In this document: piece after piece, positions 8,790 through 18,977 of the stretch
Layout of the letters: each line of letters opens with the position of its first letter
Numbering within the stretch: position 1 is the first letter of the stretch
Made by a program: the position numbers and the translations under genes
The notes under the pieces: generated by a model
What the model was told of the DNA's origin: nothing
Seen by the model: the letters and a program-made list of their open reading frames with translations, nothing else
Database searches by the model: none
Source of the DNA: Candidatus Melainabacteria bacterium
GTDB lineage: Bacteria; Cyanobacteriota; Vampirovibrionia; 2-02-FULL-35-15
Reading direction: 5' to 3'
Length of the DNA: 64,000 nt
NCBI GenBank assembly: GCA_023250155.1
Contig: JAHFBG010000008.1
Location: 84,883 to 148,882, forward strand

Positions 8790-10304
8790 ATGCGAATTGG
8801 TACTTTACAGTGGACAACATTAACAGCAGCATTAATAGGTGCAAGTACGATTGGTTATAGTCAAGATAGTAAAAAAGAAGATAAGAATTCAAGTACACTA
8901 GAAGTCAAGCTTCAAAAACCAATCAATAAACAAGAAAACTTAAAACCTGTGATACCTCAAAATATAAATGTGCAGGCTCATACCCTTCCTGTAAAACTTG
9001 AAGAAATGATAGCTGACAGCGATAGAATATTTTCTGGAATTTGTACTAAGGCTACAAAGATCGATGAAATACCTGGGACAAAAATACGTACAGAACAATT
9101 TACATTTAAAGCAATAGAAGGAATAAAAGGAATTGATGGTAAAAAAGAAGTTGATTTTAAACAATTTTATCCATTAGTACAAGGCTATGAAGTTGGAAAA
9201 AAATATATTTTATTTCTTTCCCCAAATAGTAAGAGTAGTGGTTTAACTGCTCCTATTGGTTTAGAACAAGGGCGGTTTGATGTCTATAAAAAAGATGGTA
9301 AAGAAGATGAATATGTTGTCTATAAAGGCGTTGAAACTAAATATAAAGAGTTTGTAAAAACGGTAAGAAGTGTTATAAAGAATAGTGAGTTTGAAGACAG
9401 TCTAAAAACAAAAGGTGCAAAAGGGCTTATCCATGCTAGTGTTCCAGAAACTGACATGTTTGTTTTTACTGCTGGAAATATCTTTGGTGAACATTATTCT
9501 CTTATCCCTAAAAACAATGATGTAAAAACAAAGCTACAAAATACTACACGTCACCAAGCCGTAACTATTTTTGGTACAGTTGTTGATAAGGGGACACTAC
9601 AAAAACATATTCTTGTAACGAACATAGAACCAGGTGAAAAGTGGGAGCCAAAAGTTAAATTTGGATACAAAGATCAAGGACGTATTCCAGAGCTTGCTAA
9701 ACACCTTCAAGGGAAGAAAGAAATTGTAGCTAGTGTACATGCTCTTCTTCATGGTGGAGAAGTTCTTGTCGTGAATTATAAAGGGCATAATATTCCTGTT
9801 TATGTTGAAGATCCAAAATGGACAAAGGATCTTTGGAGTAATGACAGACTAAAATTACAAATTGAACTTCAAGATCATGCAAAAGGTCCACCACATCTAT
9901 ATCTTCGTAGTGAAAAAAAAGAAGTTTCTCCAATTCGAGTTCTTGAGAGTATGAGTGCACTTCAAGGAAAAGAGAAAAAAGTAGAAGGAGCACTTGTCTG
10001 GTTTCCTAAAAGCCCAGGTTCAGATGTACAAGAGCTTTGGGGAATAGAAGATAAGGATCCAGTAAGTGGGATTTCAAGAGTCTATGCTTTGTTCAATTTA
10101 AGTGATGAAAATGAATTAAAGAAGATTGATTCTGTGCTTCGTGATGCCTGGAATAAAAAACAAGATGGATTTATTCGTCAGAGTTCAAGTTTTTATCATC
10201 CTGAAATAAGAATTAGTGTTGAAGGTACTATCAATCAATTCTTTAGAAATCAAAGAAATCCTGTCATTGATGTAGAAGCTAAAAATATTAAGGTTTTACC
10301 GTAA
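8790..10304 (+). CDS. Exported unknown protein, 504 residues
   Basis: I do not recognise this protein. It starts with a signal peptide (about residues 1-25, cleavage near GYSQD) after a clear ribosome site (AAGGAG). A charged linker follows, then a beta-rich domain at about 60-150 beginning L-E-E-M-I-A-D-S-D. The rest is also predominantly beta-strand, with many Lys. There are no cysteines except one near residue 81, and no catalytic motif was seen. It is monocistronic and converges with hutI. Confidence 0.6.
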   Translation: MRIGTLQWTTLTAALIGASTIGYSQDSKKEDKNSSTLEVKLQKPINKQENLKPVIPQNINVQAHTLPVKLEEMIADSDRIFSGICTKATKIDEIPGTKIRTEQFTFKAIEGIKGIDGKKEVDFKQFYPLVQGYEVGKKYILFLSPNSKSSGLTAPIGLEQGRFDVYKKDGKEDEYVVYKGVETKYKEFVKTVRSVIKNSEFEDSLKTKGAKGLIHASVPETDMFVFTAGNIFGEHYSLIPKNNDVKTKLQNTTRHQAVTIFGTVVDKGTLQKHILVTNIEPGEKWEPKVKFGYKDQGRIPELAKHLQGKKEIVASVHALLHGGEVLVVNYKGHNIPVYVEDPKWTKDLWSNDRLKLQIELQDHAKGPPHLYLRSEKKEVSPIRVLESMSALQGKEKKVEGALVWFPKSPGSDVQELWGIEDKDPVSGISRVYALFNLSDENELKKIDSVLRDAWNKKQDGFIRQSSSFYHPEIRISVEGTINQFFRNQRNPVIDVEAKNIKVLP

Positions 10305-10325
10305 GTTTCATGGTGCGAATTGGTA

Positions 10326-11573
10326 TTAAAAGACGATCTTACCGTTTTTAATCACAGTTTCAACTAAGTTTATTCCAAAAAAATAAGGTAATTGATTATG
10401 GTTTTCTATATCAAGAATTATAATATCTGCTTTTTTTCCGACTTCTAAACTACCTACTTCATGTGCTCTATCTATGGCAAATGCTGCATTAATAGTGGCT
10501 GCATTAATAGCTTCACTTGGCAGTAGTTTCATCTTTAAGCAGGCTAAAGATATCATTAGCTGCATATTATAGCTAGGACAACTTCCTGGATTAAAGTCTG
10601 ATGCTATAGCTAATGCTACTCCTTTATTAATCATGTCTTTAGCATTAGCATACTTTTCTTCCATCAAATAAAATGGTACTCCAGGCAATAAGACCCCAAT
10701 AACATTATTCTTTGCTAGTGCTTCAACACCAGTATCTGAGATATGTTCTAGGTGATCAGCACTTATAGCATGCAGTTCAGAAGCCAATTCTGCACTGTGT
10801 AATAGATTGTTTTGTTCTGAGTGAAGTTTTAATTTAAAACCTAATTTTTTTGCATAAGTTAAAATCTCTCTTGTTTCATCTACACTAAAAATTCCTTTTT
10901 CACAAAATACGTCACAAAATTCAGCATAGGGTTTTATGTTTTCTAAAGAAGTTATAACTTCTTTAATATAGTCCTCTCTTATCATATCTTTAGGTACTGT
11001 ATGTGCTCCAAGATATGTTCTTATTATGTCAATGGGTTGTATTTTTTCTAACTCTAGTGCTACTTCTAAAATCTTTTTTTCATCCTCAAAAGTAAGTCCA
11101 TATCCTGATTTTATTTCTACTGTAGTGGTTCCATATTCAAGCATTCTCTTAAGTGTTTTTTTTGCTTTTTGAAAAAGCTCTTCTTTAGTGGCTTTTCTTG
11201 TTTTTTCAACAGTGCTTAGTATGCCGCCTCCTTGTTTGAGAATATCTAAATAAGATATACCTTCTTGTTTTTTTAAGAATTCATTTTCTCTTGTTCCGCT
11301 AAAAATAGCATGAGTGTGACAGTCTACAAATCCAGGCATTACTACTTTGTCTTTTGCATTAATGGTTGTTTTTGCATTAAATAATTTAATTAGATTTTCT
11401 GTAGTGTCTACTGAAATGATTTTGCCATTTTCAACAGCAATAGCACCATTATTTATGACTCCAAGATCTGATAGATCTTTATATATCTTAGGTCTTTGTG
11501 GGTTAGAACTTTTACAGGTTAAAAGTTCTGAAGCATTGGTTATTAAAATATCTATATTTGTTTTAGAATTCAT
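10326..11573 (-). CDS. hutI: Imidazolonepropionase
   Basis: HutI opens the imidazolone ring of 4-imidazolone-5-propanoate to give N-formimidoyl-L-glutamate, step three of histidine breakdown in the cytosol. The amidohydrolase metal motif DCHTHAIFSGTRENEF is at about residue 82, followed by conserved EIKSGYGL, the HSEQ His, and SDFNPGSCPS, which is diagnostic for HutI. The length of 415 residues is normal. It is the last gene of the leftward hut operon; its ATG lies one base after the hutU stop, so translation is likely coupled. Confidence 0.95.
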   Translation of the reverse strand: MNSKTNIDILITNASELLTCKSSNPQRPKIYKDLSDLGVINNGAIAVENGKIISVDTTENLIKLFNAKTTINAKDKVVMPGFVDCHTHAIFSGTRENEFLKKQEGISYLDILKQGGGILSTVEKTRKATKEELFQKAKKTLKRMLEYGTTTVEIKSGYGLTFEDEKKILEVALELEKIQPIDIIRTYLGAHTVPKDMIREDYIKEVITSLENIKPYAEFCDVFCEKGIFSVDETREILTYAKKLGFKLKLHSEQNNLLHSAELASELHAISADHLEHISDTGVEALAKNNVIGVLLPGVPFYLMEEKYANAKDMINKGVALAIASDFNPGSCPSYNMQLMISLACLKMKLLPSEAINAATINAAFAIDRAHEVGSLEVGKKADIIILDIENHNQLPYFFGINLVETVIKNGKIVF

Positions 11574-11574
11574 T

Positions 11575-13296
11575 CTATTTATCTAGTGTAGGTATTTTTA
11601 CCTTTTTTTCTTTTGCTACTTTAATAGCTTCTTCATAACCAGCATCAACATGACGCATGACACCTAAGCCTGGATCACATGTTAGTACCCTCATTAAACG
11701 TTCTTCCTTTTCTTTTGTACCGGTAGCTACTATTACTATACCAGCATGTGTACTATTTCCTATGCCTACTCCACCACCATTGTGAATGGAAATCCAGTCT
11801 GCACCACAAGCAGTATTTCCAAGTGCATTTAAGAAAGGCCAATCACTTATAGCATCACTGCCATCTTTCATTCCTTCTGTTTCACGGTTCGGAGAAGCTA
11901 CACTGCCACAGTCTAAATGATCTCTTCCTATGACTATAGGTGCTTTAACTTCACCACTAGCTACTAAGTCATTTATAATTTTTCCAAACTTTGCTCTATC
12001 ACCATAACCAAGCCAGCATACCCTTGTAGGAAGCCCAATAAAAGGTACATTTTCTTGTGCTTTTTTTATCCATCTATGTAGTGCTTTGTCATTTGGAAAA
12101 GTTTCTAGAAGTGCTTTGTCAATTCTAAGAATATCTTCTTTATCACCTGATAGAGCAACCCATCTAAATGGTCCTTTACCCTCACAAAATAGTGGTCTAA
12201 TGTAAGCAGGTACAAATCCAGGATATAAAAACTCACCATTAGTATTTCTTACTATTAGTCCTGAAAGTTCTGCTTGGGCGCGTAAATTGTTTCCATAGTC
12301 AAAACAAATAGCACCAGCTTTTTGCATATCAAGGATAGCTTGTACATGTTTTTTTATAGATGTAAGTGCTTCAGTTTTAAATTGTTCTGGATTCTTTTCT
12401 CTTAACTCTAGTTTTTCTTCTAAATTACCTTCTGGATAATAATATTTCAAATCATGTGCAGATGTTTGGTCAGTTACAACATCAGGAATAATACCTTTTT
12501 TAAATAGTTCATGTGCAACAGTAGCAATATTTCCTACTAAACCCACTGACAAAGGCTTTTTTAACTCTTTAGCTTTCAATATCAAGTCTAAAGCTTCGTC
12601 TAAGTGATAGGCGATTTTATCGCAATATCCTTCTTTTACTTTTTGTTTAACCCTGTCCTCAAAAACTTCTACTATTAGACCTACACCATCATTCATAGTA
12701 ATAGATAGTGGCTGAGCACCAGACATGCCTCCTAGACCAGCTGTTAACACAAACTTTCCAGCTAAACTACTATTAAAATGTTTATTTGCTAATGCTGCTA
12801 AGGTTTCATATGTACCTTGTAGTATCCCTTGTGTGCCAATATATATCCAGCTTCCAGCAGTCATTTGCCCATACATTGTGAGACCAAGTTCGTCTAATTT
12901 ATCAAAGTGTTCTTGAGTGCTCCATTTTGGTACAAGATTAGAGTTAGCAATTAATATGCGTGGTGCATGTGTAAATGTTTTAATAATTCCAACTGCTTTT
13001 CCTGATTGAACAAGCAATGTTTCATCAGGCTCTAAGCTTTTTAATGATTCTACGATTTTATTGTATTCACGCCAGTTTCTTGCTGCACGTCCAGAGCCAC
13101 CATAAACAATTAACTCATCAGGTACTAATGCAACCCTTGGATCAATATTATTCTCTAACATTCTTAATGCTGCTTCGATTTCCCAGGTCTTACATCTTAA
13201 AGTTGTACCAATTGCTGCATGTATATCGTGCTGTGGTTTTTCCTCAAAATACAAAGGGCGTTTAGATTTTTTAGAAGTATTGTCTTTAACTACCAT
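11575..13296 (-). CDS. hutU: Urocanate hydratase
   Basis: HutU adds water to urocanate to give imidazolonepropionate, using tightly bound NAD as an electrophile. The [10 protein letters not shown] motif of the NAD site is present, as are the long conserved blocks typical of urocanases, for example [11 protein letters not shown] near the N-terminus and [13 protein letters not shown] near the C-terminus. I chose the ATG at 13296 because AAAGGA precedes it; a GTG at 13311 in frame would add five residues. It overlaps the 3' end of hutG by 11 bases. Confidence 0.96.
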   Translation of the reverse strand: MVVKDNTSKKSKRPLYFEEKPQHDIHAAIGTTLRCKTWEIEAALRMLENNIDPRVALVPDELIVYGGSGRAARNWREYNKIVESLKSLEPDETLLVQSGKAVGIIKTFTHAPRILIANSNLVPKWSTQEHFDKLDELGLTMYGQMTAGSWIYIGTQGILQGTYETLAALANKHFNSSLAGKFVLTAGLGGMSGAQPLSITMNDGVGLIVEVFEDRVKQKVKEGYCDKIAYHLDEALDLILKAKELKKPLSVGLVGNIATVAHELFKKGIIPDVVTDQTSAHDLKYYYPEGNLEEKLELREKNPEQFKTEALTSIKKHVQAILDMQKAGAICFDYGNNLRAQAELSGLIVRNTNGEFLYPGFVPAYIRPLFCEGKGPFRWVALSGDKEDILRIDKALLETFPNDKALHRWIKKAQENVPFIGLPTRVCWLGYGDRAKFGKIINDLVASGEVKAPIVIGRDHLDCGSVASPNRETEGMKDGSDAISDWPFLNALGNTACGADWISIHNGGGVGIGNSTHAGIVIVATGTKEKEERLMRVLTCDPGLGVMRHVDAGYEEAIKVAKEKKVKIPTLDK

Positions 13297-14146
13297 TGCT
13301 TTTCCTTTCACTTAATCCTTTAAGAAACTGTAAAATCAAATCAGCTGCGAGTTTAACGGTCTTGTCTTTAATATCATATGGTGGGCTAACTTCCATTAGA
13401 TTAAACAACTTCACGTTTTTATTTTTCCCTGCTATATATGCAGTTTTCAATATTTGTTTCTTAGTGAAACCTTTTATACCTGGGGCACTACATCCAGGTG
13501 CAAATCTACTTTGTACTCCATCAATATCTATATCAAATACAGTGGCATTTGTATTCTTGGCAGCAATTAAAAATGCTTTCTCTAATGCTTTCTCAATGGT
13601 TATTTTGTTTATATAATCAAGTTTTAGAACCGTGGCTTTTTTTTGCATTAGATATTCATAATGCTCTTTTAAAACTTTTGGTGAGTGAACACCAAGCTCA
13701 ACAAAGTTTTTTCCGTTTAAATGTTTTTCTTCTAACAATCTTCTAAATGGGGTTCCAGATGTTATCTTTCCATCGATGACTGGTCTTACATCATAATGAG
13801 CATCAATGTTTATTTGACCAATTTTTTTATAAGCTTGCGCTATGGCTTTAGAAGAACCAAATGATATATCGTGTCCACCACCTATTACGATAGGTATTGC
13901 ATGATTTTTTATTATCTTGTTTACAGTAAGCGTTACTTTCTCATGTGTTTTTTTTGGATCTTTTTTTACTGGGGTGATATTTCCATAATCAATAATTTCT
14001 ATGTCTTTAAATGATTTATTCTTAAGTGTTTTGTTTAATTCTTCTTTTATTTTTGGAGGTCCAAATCTTGCTCCTGGTCTACCACCTACAAGCTTTACTC
14101 CATAATCAAATGGTACTCCTAAAATTCCAACAGAGATTTTGTTCAC
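13286..14146 (-). CDS. hutG: Formimidoylglutamase (arginase/ureohydrolase family)
   Basis: This is a manganese ureohydrolase expected to split N-formimidoylglutamate into glutamate and formamide, the last hut step. The family metal motifs are visible: [19 protein letters not shown] (normally DAHxD) and DIDIDG near residue 205. Arginases and agmatinases share these motifs. I assign it to histidine breakdown because it lies between hutH and hutU with overlapping ends (4 bases with hutH, 11 with hutU) and the operon has no other enzyme for this step. Confidence 0.85.
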   Translation of the reverse strand: MNKISVGILGVPFDYGVKLVGGRPGARFGPPKIKEELNKTLKNKSFKDIEIIDYGNITPVKKDPKKTHEKVTLTVNKIIKNHAIPIVIGGGHDISFGSSKAIAQAYKKIGQINIDAHYDVRPVIDGKITSGTPFRRLLEEKHLNGKNFVELGVHSPKVLKEHYEYLMQKKATVLKLDYINKITIEKALEKAFLIAAKNTNATVFDIDIDGVQSRFAPGCSAPGIKGFTKKQILKTAYIAGKNKNVKLFNLMEVSPPYDIKDKTVKLAADLILQFLKGLSERKSNGS

Positions 14147-15693
14147 TTTAATTTACCTAAACTTGTTTCAACTTTTTCTAAGACAATACCTTTGCTAATC
14201 ATAGCTTTTAATAAACTTATATCCATATGTAAAACTCTATCTTTATCAAGATGTGCTACTTTTTCTCTGACTAGTTTATGTGCGATTTCTACTCCATCAC
14301 CTGGCTTTAATTCTTTTAAAAAATCAAGTGCTTGTGCAGCACACAACAATTCAATGGCTAATACATACTCAACATTTGATAAGATTTGCAGGGCCTTTCT
14401 TGCAGCAATAGTTCCCATGCTTACATGATCTTCCTGATTTGCTGATGTAGGAATAGAATCTACAGAAGCAGGATGTGCTAAGACCTTGTTTTCAGAAACT
14501 AGTGAAGCTGCAGTGTATTGAGTGATCATAAATCCAGAGTTTATACCCTCATCTTTTACGAGAAAGGCAGGGAGGTGTTCACTTAGCTTGCTATTTACCA
14601 TTCTTTCTATTCTTCTTTCAGAGATATTAGCTATTTCACTAAGTGCAATTCCTAAATAATCCATTACTAATGCAATTGGTTGTCCATGAAAATTTCCACC
14701 GGAGATAAAATCATTAGTTTCTGGAAAAATTAGAGGATTGTCTGTTACAGAATTTATTTCTATCTCAACAACTTTTTTTACATGATCTACTGTGTCACGA
14801 GAGGCTCCATGTACTTGTGGTGTACATCTCATAGAGTATGCATCCTGAACATGTCCACAATCTCTATGTGATTCTCTTATAGCACTGTTTTTCATGACTG
14901 ATCGTAAGTTTTCTGCACTATTTAGCTGTCCTGTGTGTGGTCGTAATTCGTGAAGCCTTTTATCGAAAGGTGCATCTGAACCTTTTAGAGCATCGATTGT
15001 ACATCCAGCTATGATGTCACCTGTTTTCATTATGATTTCTGCTTCATGTACTACTAGTGCAGCAACACCAGTCATTACTTGGGTTCCATTTATTAGTGCT
15101 AAGCCTTCTTTTGCTTCAAGCTCAATGGTTTTGATACCAGCTTTTTCTATGGCTTCTTTTCCAGGAAGTAAATTTTCTTTGTAGTATGCTTGACCTTCAC
15201 CAATTAGAACAAGAGCCAAATGTGCTAATGGTGCAAGATCTCCAGATGCACCAACAGAGCCTTTTTGAGGGATATATGGATGTACACCTTTATTTAACAT
15301 ATCTAACAATGTTTGAACAAGTTCTACTCTTACTCCGCAGTTTCCACTAGCTAAAGTATTTATTCGAAGAAGCATTATTGCTCTTACAACATCTTCCCTA
15401 AAGGGTTCATCAACACCAGTAGAATGGCTAAGTAATAAGTTTTTTTGTAATTGTTTTATATTTTCTTTTGATATTATTTTGTTGCAAAATGCACCAAAGC
15501 CAGTGTTTACTCCATAAACAATTTTGTTATCAAGTAGAACCTTATCTACAACTTGCTTTCCTTTTTTTATATTTTCAATAGCTTCTTTAGAAAGGGTTAC
15601 TTTGTAGTTATGCCTGGCTACATTAACAACATCATTTATTGTTAATGATTTTGAATCAATTTCTATAGTGTCAATTATTTGAGTAGTAGTCAT
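14143..15693 (-). CDS. hutH: Histidine ammonia-lyase
   Basis: HutH removes ammonia from L-histidine to give trans-urocanate. Ala149-Ser150-Gly151, within GSVGASGDLAPLAH, form the self-made MIO electrophile. YGVNTGFGAF, the SANQEDHVSMG block and the C-terminal helices are all typical of the family, and 516 residues is normal. It is the first gene of the hut operon. Upstream on the coding strand there is a TATAAT-like box close to the ATG but no strong ribosome site. No regulator (HutC or HutP) lies in the neighbourhood. Confidence 0.96.
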   Translation of the reverse strand: MTTTQIIDTIEIDSKSLTINDVVNVARHNYKVTLSKEAIENIKKGKQVVDKVLLDNKIVYGVNTGFGAFCNKIISKENIKQLQKNLLLSHSTGVDEPFREDVVRAIMLLRINTLASGNCGVRVELVQTLLDMLNKGVHPYIPQKGSVGASGDLAPLAHLALVLIGEGQAYYKENLLPGKEAIEKAGIKTIELEAKEGLALINGTQVMTGVAALVVHEAEIIMKTGDIIAGCTIDALKGSDAPFDKRLHELRPHTGQLNSAENLRSVMKNSAIRESHRDCGHVQDAYSMRCTPQVHGASRDTVDHVKKVVEIEINSVTDNPLIFPETNDFISGGNFHGQPIALVMDYLGIALSEIANISERRIERMVNSKLSEHLPAFLVKDEGINSGFMITQYTAASLVSENKVLAHPASVDSIPTSANQEDHVSMGTIAARKALQILSNVEYVLAIELLCAAQALDFLKELKPGDGVEIAHKLVREKVAHLDKDRVLHMDISLLKAMISKGIVLEKVETSLGKLK

Positions 15694-15837
15694 TAATAAG
15701 CAATTATAATCTAATCTTAACTTCTGAAACAGTATTTTTTGTTTAATATAGGGATTTTCTAATGTTTTTAAATTAGGCTTAATGTTCTATTGGTATAGTG
15801 CCAGAGTCTTTCAGTTTATTCATGAAAGGAGTTTTTT

Positions 15838-16035
15838 ATGTTTTTACTTGATGGCTATATAAATTTTTTTGATTGGGATAATCAGATGTTACCACCACCA
15901 CAATCTTCAATTATGCGGGGTATTAACACTCAAATCTTTGAAATTGAACAACCTTTTTGGAATTTTGATCTTAATGGTAATAAGGCTAAGACTGCCGATA
16001 AAGCTTTTTTTGTATGGGATCAATATATAAGGTAA
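15838..16035 (+). CDS. Small unknown protein, 65 residues
   Basis: A short gene with a strong ribosome site (AAAGGAG) 7 bases before the ATG, which is the main reason to think it real. The protein is rich in aromatic residues (Phe, Trp, Tyr) and has no signal peptide or membrane segment. It starts about 145 bases from the divergent hutH. Function unknown. Confidence 0.45.
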   Translation: MFLLDGYINFFDWDNQMLPPPQSSIMRGINTQIFEIEQPFWNFDLNGNKAKTADKAFFVWDQYIR

Positions 16036-16158
16036 GAATAACAATTAAGCAATTATATACTTTTTACTTCTTGTATTTGAGATAGTGAAGCCATTTTAAA
16101 TCTTTGGTATAATTCTTCTAACAATTAATTCTAAATATCTTTTTGGAATGAAGGAAAA

Positions 16159-16320
16159 ATGAAAATTAACTGGCATAAAGTAGGTATAATAGCAGCTCTT
16201 TCAATTCCTACCTCATTAGTAGTAGTATCTAGCTGTACACAAAAAAAAGAAGATACCTGTTGTGAGGTTAAGAAAAATAATGAGACAGATAAACAAAAAG
16301 CAAATAAAATACAAAATTAA
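16159..16320 (+). CDS. Small putative lipoprotein, 53 residues
   Basis: This short gene reads M-K-I-N-W-H-K, then a hydrophobic core, then V-V-S-S-C, which is an acceptable lipobox, so the protein is probably cleaved and lipidated at Cys26. The mature part is very short, charged, and carries an adjacent Cys-Cys pair (DTCCEVKK), which could bind metal or form a disulphide. An AAGGA ribosome site lies 4-5 bases before the ATG. Function unknown. Confidence 0.6.
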   Translation: MKINWHKVGIIAALSIPTSLVVVSSCTQKKEDTCCEVKKNNETDKQKANKIQN

Positions 16321-16365
16321 GGTAATGATTCTAAATAAAACCTTAAAATTCTTACATACATTGTA

Positions 16366-16394
16366 TTGACTTGTGTGATTAAATGTAGTCTAAT
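16366..16394 (+). promoter_or_regulatory. Candidate promoter upstream of the HD-domain gene
   Basis: TTGACT at 16366-16371 and TCTAAT at 16389-16394 are 17 bases apart. Transcription would begin near 16401, ahead of the short frame at 16453 and the HD-domain gene. Confidence 0.45.
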
Positions 16395-16452
16395 ATTTAG
16401 TGTGTTTTACTAGAAATTTACATTTAAGGCGCTATATCTAGGATTTTAGAAA

Positions 16453-16605
16453 ATGAAAGAAATTCTTTCACTTGATAGATCAAATATTTTATCCAGTTTA
16501 TCTGGTAAGGTATTTCCATCGAGAAGTATTGAATATGAAATGCATGGCACAGGTGTACCATGGCATACTATTTTAAACTTTTGCTATAAAAAAATATGCC
16601 AATAG
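16453..16605 (+). CDS. Possible upstream small ORF overlapping the HD-domain gene
   Basis: A 50-codon frame whose TAG lies ten bases inside the start of the 792-residue gene, in a different frame. It could be a translated leader that controls the larger gene through stop/start overlap. There is no clear ribosome site before its ATG and the product is not recognisable, so it may be chance. Confidence 0.25.
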   Translation: MKEILSLDRSNILSSLSGKVFPSRSIEYEMHGTGVPWHTILNFCYKKICQ

Positions 16606-18974
16606 TAGCTCAATTAGATGCACCAAAAAATATAAGTGGTGATTTACCACGAAGAAAAATAGGTGTGTCTGATGAGTTAGAATCTAATCAAAACCAAGAA
16701 CCTTCTACAAAATCATCAAAACTAGTTTTATCTCAGCAGGTTTCACCAGGCATAATAATAGCGAATGATTATGAGGAGAGTTCTTCTTTACTTCAAGCCA
16801 AAAGAATTGGCAAAATGGGGCTTACTACAGGAGCTGTATTTTTTCAGGCTTGGGCAGCAATTGATCTTTTGTTGAAATCAGGAAAGTTGTTTTTTAATTC
16901 AATTGGTAGTGGAGATGTAGATGAGTCATATGAAGGTTTAGGTAAAGCATACACAAAATCAGCAATTGCTGGTACTTTGACAGGACTTGCAAATGAAAGC
17001 CCATATTGGGCTATTGGAAACCTGGGAATGGGATACTTTAGTAAGTATCTAGATAAAGTCTGGGGACTGGCAGGTTTTTCAATATTTGATGGTCTTGCAT
17101 CAATTGGTATGGGACAAGTCAGGTATAGAGATAAACAAAATGCTTATGCTGTCCAACACTCATTGTTTAACAATCCAAAACTAGCGTTTTTAAAACCATT
17201 AATGCCTATTGAGCAGTCTATTATAAGCTTTTGTAAAAAAGTGGTTTCATTAGACTTTAAACGATTTTTTAAAGATGAGCCTTATGCCTTTTTTCAAAAT
17301 GCAGGTGGTGGACTTGTTTTAAGTGGACTAGTAGGTCTTGCTACAATACCACTTCAGAAAATATTCAATATAGGAAAATCTATTTCTTATTTACCATTCA
17401 GCATTTTTTCAGGTGTGAATCTCATTGCACTTTTTAGAGATGGTTTTGTTGTAAACAAAAGAGCAAACGATCATGGTGGTAGAGATGAGTCAGAGACTGC
17501 TTTAATGAAGCTTGAAGGTAATGCAAAAATGATTGCTTCGCCAATCCTTGGTATAAACAATTTATTGTTAGCACTTAAAGGACTTGGAGTTGATTCAGAA
17601 GGTGGAATGCTATATAACCTTGCAATGTCTATTCGTTCAGCCAGTGTAGCTGTAGCTTCTATAGCATTTGGAGCACAATCAGCTACAAAATTTATAAATC
17701 CTGATACATTTGGTCCAATTGCTAAGAGAATTGTAAAAGTGATTTTAAATCCAAAAGAAGTTAAAAATGAAATAAAAGATTTTTTAGCTGGTATAGAAAA
17801 GGATAGAAAGGGTGAGCATGAAAGTGATCATTTCCAGTCAATCATAAACAATGATCCAAATAGAGTGATATTTAATCTGATTGAAAAAACTGAGCTATTT
17901 CAATCTCTTAAGAAAAAATCACAAGCTGGTTTAGCTAGTCCAATGGCAAGAGACCGAGCATTTCTAGAAAGGTTTACTCATAGTACTCGTGTAGGTGCTA
18001 TTGGAATACTAATGTTTAATTCATTGTTAGAAAATACTCATGATGAAGAATTAAAACCATATTTGCAGGACAATGAGCTTGCCTTTAAACTAGCTTGTTA
18101 TGTCCATGATATTGGTCATATTATGAGAAGTCATCTAGCTGAAAAAGGTGTTAAAGGACATGATAATGATGAGCTTACTGTTGACCTCTTAAAAAAATCA
18201 GAAATTGTTGATGTTATTAAAAATCATTGTATTAAAAATCTTGGAAAAGATGAAAAGTATGCAGATGATTTACTTCAAAAAATTAGAGATATTGTAGGTC
18301 ATAGATCTCCATTATCTAAAATCTTGAAAGTATGTGATTTTAGTGAATATATTAGAGGAAAAGGTTCAGATTTTAATAGTGCGAATCCAGAAGAATTTAA
18401 ATCATGGGACTTAGATCAATATAAAAAATATGCAGGCACTCTAAGGGTCTTTAAAAATGAAAAAGATGAGTTCAAGATTGCTTTTACTGAAGAAGGTACT
18501 GAAGAAACGCTTGATTTATATGATGATAGACTAAAATTCAATAAACGATACAACTCTGAACCTGTTGTAAATAGCCGTGAACTGGCTTATTTGTTAGGGC
18601 TTGAAGCCTCTGATGTATCTCTTGATGAAGTAATGGCTATGGAAAAAGAATCTGAATTGGACGAAACTGCATACAGAGGCATTGATAAGCTTAATGGAGA
18701 TGAATACTCATTTAAGATTAGAACAACTTTTGGAGGGAAAAAAGCATATTGTGGTTGGAATGAAGCAAAGAATGGTTTTTATACATTAACAGATCAAGGT
18801 GTTTATAAGAAAGCGTTTAACTATTTAGATGAAGATTTAAAGTTTAAAGATTCTGAAAAGTTTAGTAAATTAAATGAAATAAGAAGAGCTTTAACTGTTC
18901 CTGAAGAACTTGAACTTAGACTTCAAGTAATAGGAGATAAAGCATATAAAGAACTTTTGAGTAGTCCGATATAG
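16596..18974 (+). CDS. Large HD-domain phosphohydrolase-like protein with hydrophobic N-terminal half
   Basis: Residues from about 455 carry an HD-superfamily metal site: T-H-S-T-R (first His, about 461), CYVHDIGH (the His-Asp pair, about 504), GHDND and V-C-D-F-S-E-Y for the last Asp. Such domains hydrolyse nucleotides or cyclic nucleotides. The first 400 residues contain several hydrophobic, Gly/Ala-rich segments (for example about 240-255, 262-285 and 340-360), so the protein may sit at the membrane. The C-terminal 150 residues are charged and unrecognised. The substrate cannot be told. The ATG at 16596 has no clear ribosome site, and a short frame overlaps it. Confidence 0.65.
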   Translation: MPIVAQLDAPKNISGDLPRRKIGVSDELESNQNQEPSTKSSKLVLSQQVSPGIIIANDYEESSSLLQAKRIGKMGLTTGAVFFQAWAAIDLLLKSGKLFFNSIGSGDVDESYEGLGKAYTKSAIAGTLTGLANESPYWAIGNLGMGYFSKYLDKVWGLAGFSIFDGLASIGMGQVRYRDKQNAYAVQHSLFNNPKLAFLKPLMPIEQSIISFCKKVVSLDFKRFFKDEPYAFFQNAGGGLVLSGLVGLATIPLQKIFNIGKSISYLPFSIFSGVNLIALFRDGFVVNKRANDHGGRDESETALMKLEGNAKMIASPILGINNLLLALKGLGVDSEGGMLYNLAMSIRSASVAVASIAFGAQSATKFINPDTFGPIAKRIVKVILNPKEVKNEIKDFLAGIEKDRKGEHESDHFQSIINNDPNRVIFNLIEKTELFQSLKKKSQAGLASPMARDRAFLERFTHSTRVGAIGILMFNSLLENTHDEELKPYLQDNELAFKLACYVHDIGHIMRSHLAEKGVKGHDNDELTVDLLKKSEIVDVIKNHCIKNLGKDEKYADDLLQKIRDIVGHRSPLSKILKVCDFSEYIRGKGSDFNSANPEEFKSWDLDQYKKYAGTLRVFKNEKDEFKIAFTEEGTEETLDLYDDRLKFNKRYNSEPVVNSRELAYLLGLEASDVSLDEVMAMEKESELDETAYRGIDKLNGDEYSFKIRTTFGGKKAYCGWNEAKNGFYTLTDQGVYKKAFNYLDEDLKFKDSEKFSKLNEIRRALTVPEELELRLQVIGDKAYKELLSSPI

Positions 18975-18977
18975 AGT

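Noticed and set aside
9730..9993. Minus-strand frame inside the gene at 8790
   Set aside because: Fully internal and antisense to a convincing exported protein; the composition is a shadow of its Lys/Glu codons.
13286..14146. Assignment as arginase or agmatinase
   Set aside because: The motifs are shared across ureohydrolases, but the gene overlaps hutH and hutU and fills the missing last step, so formimidoylglutamase is more likely.
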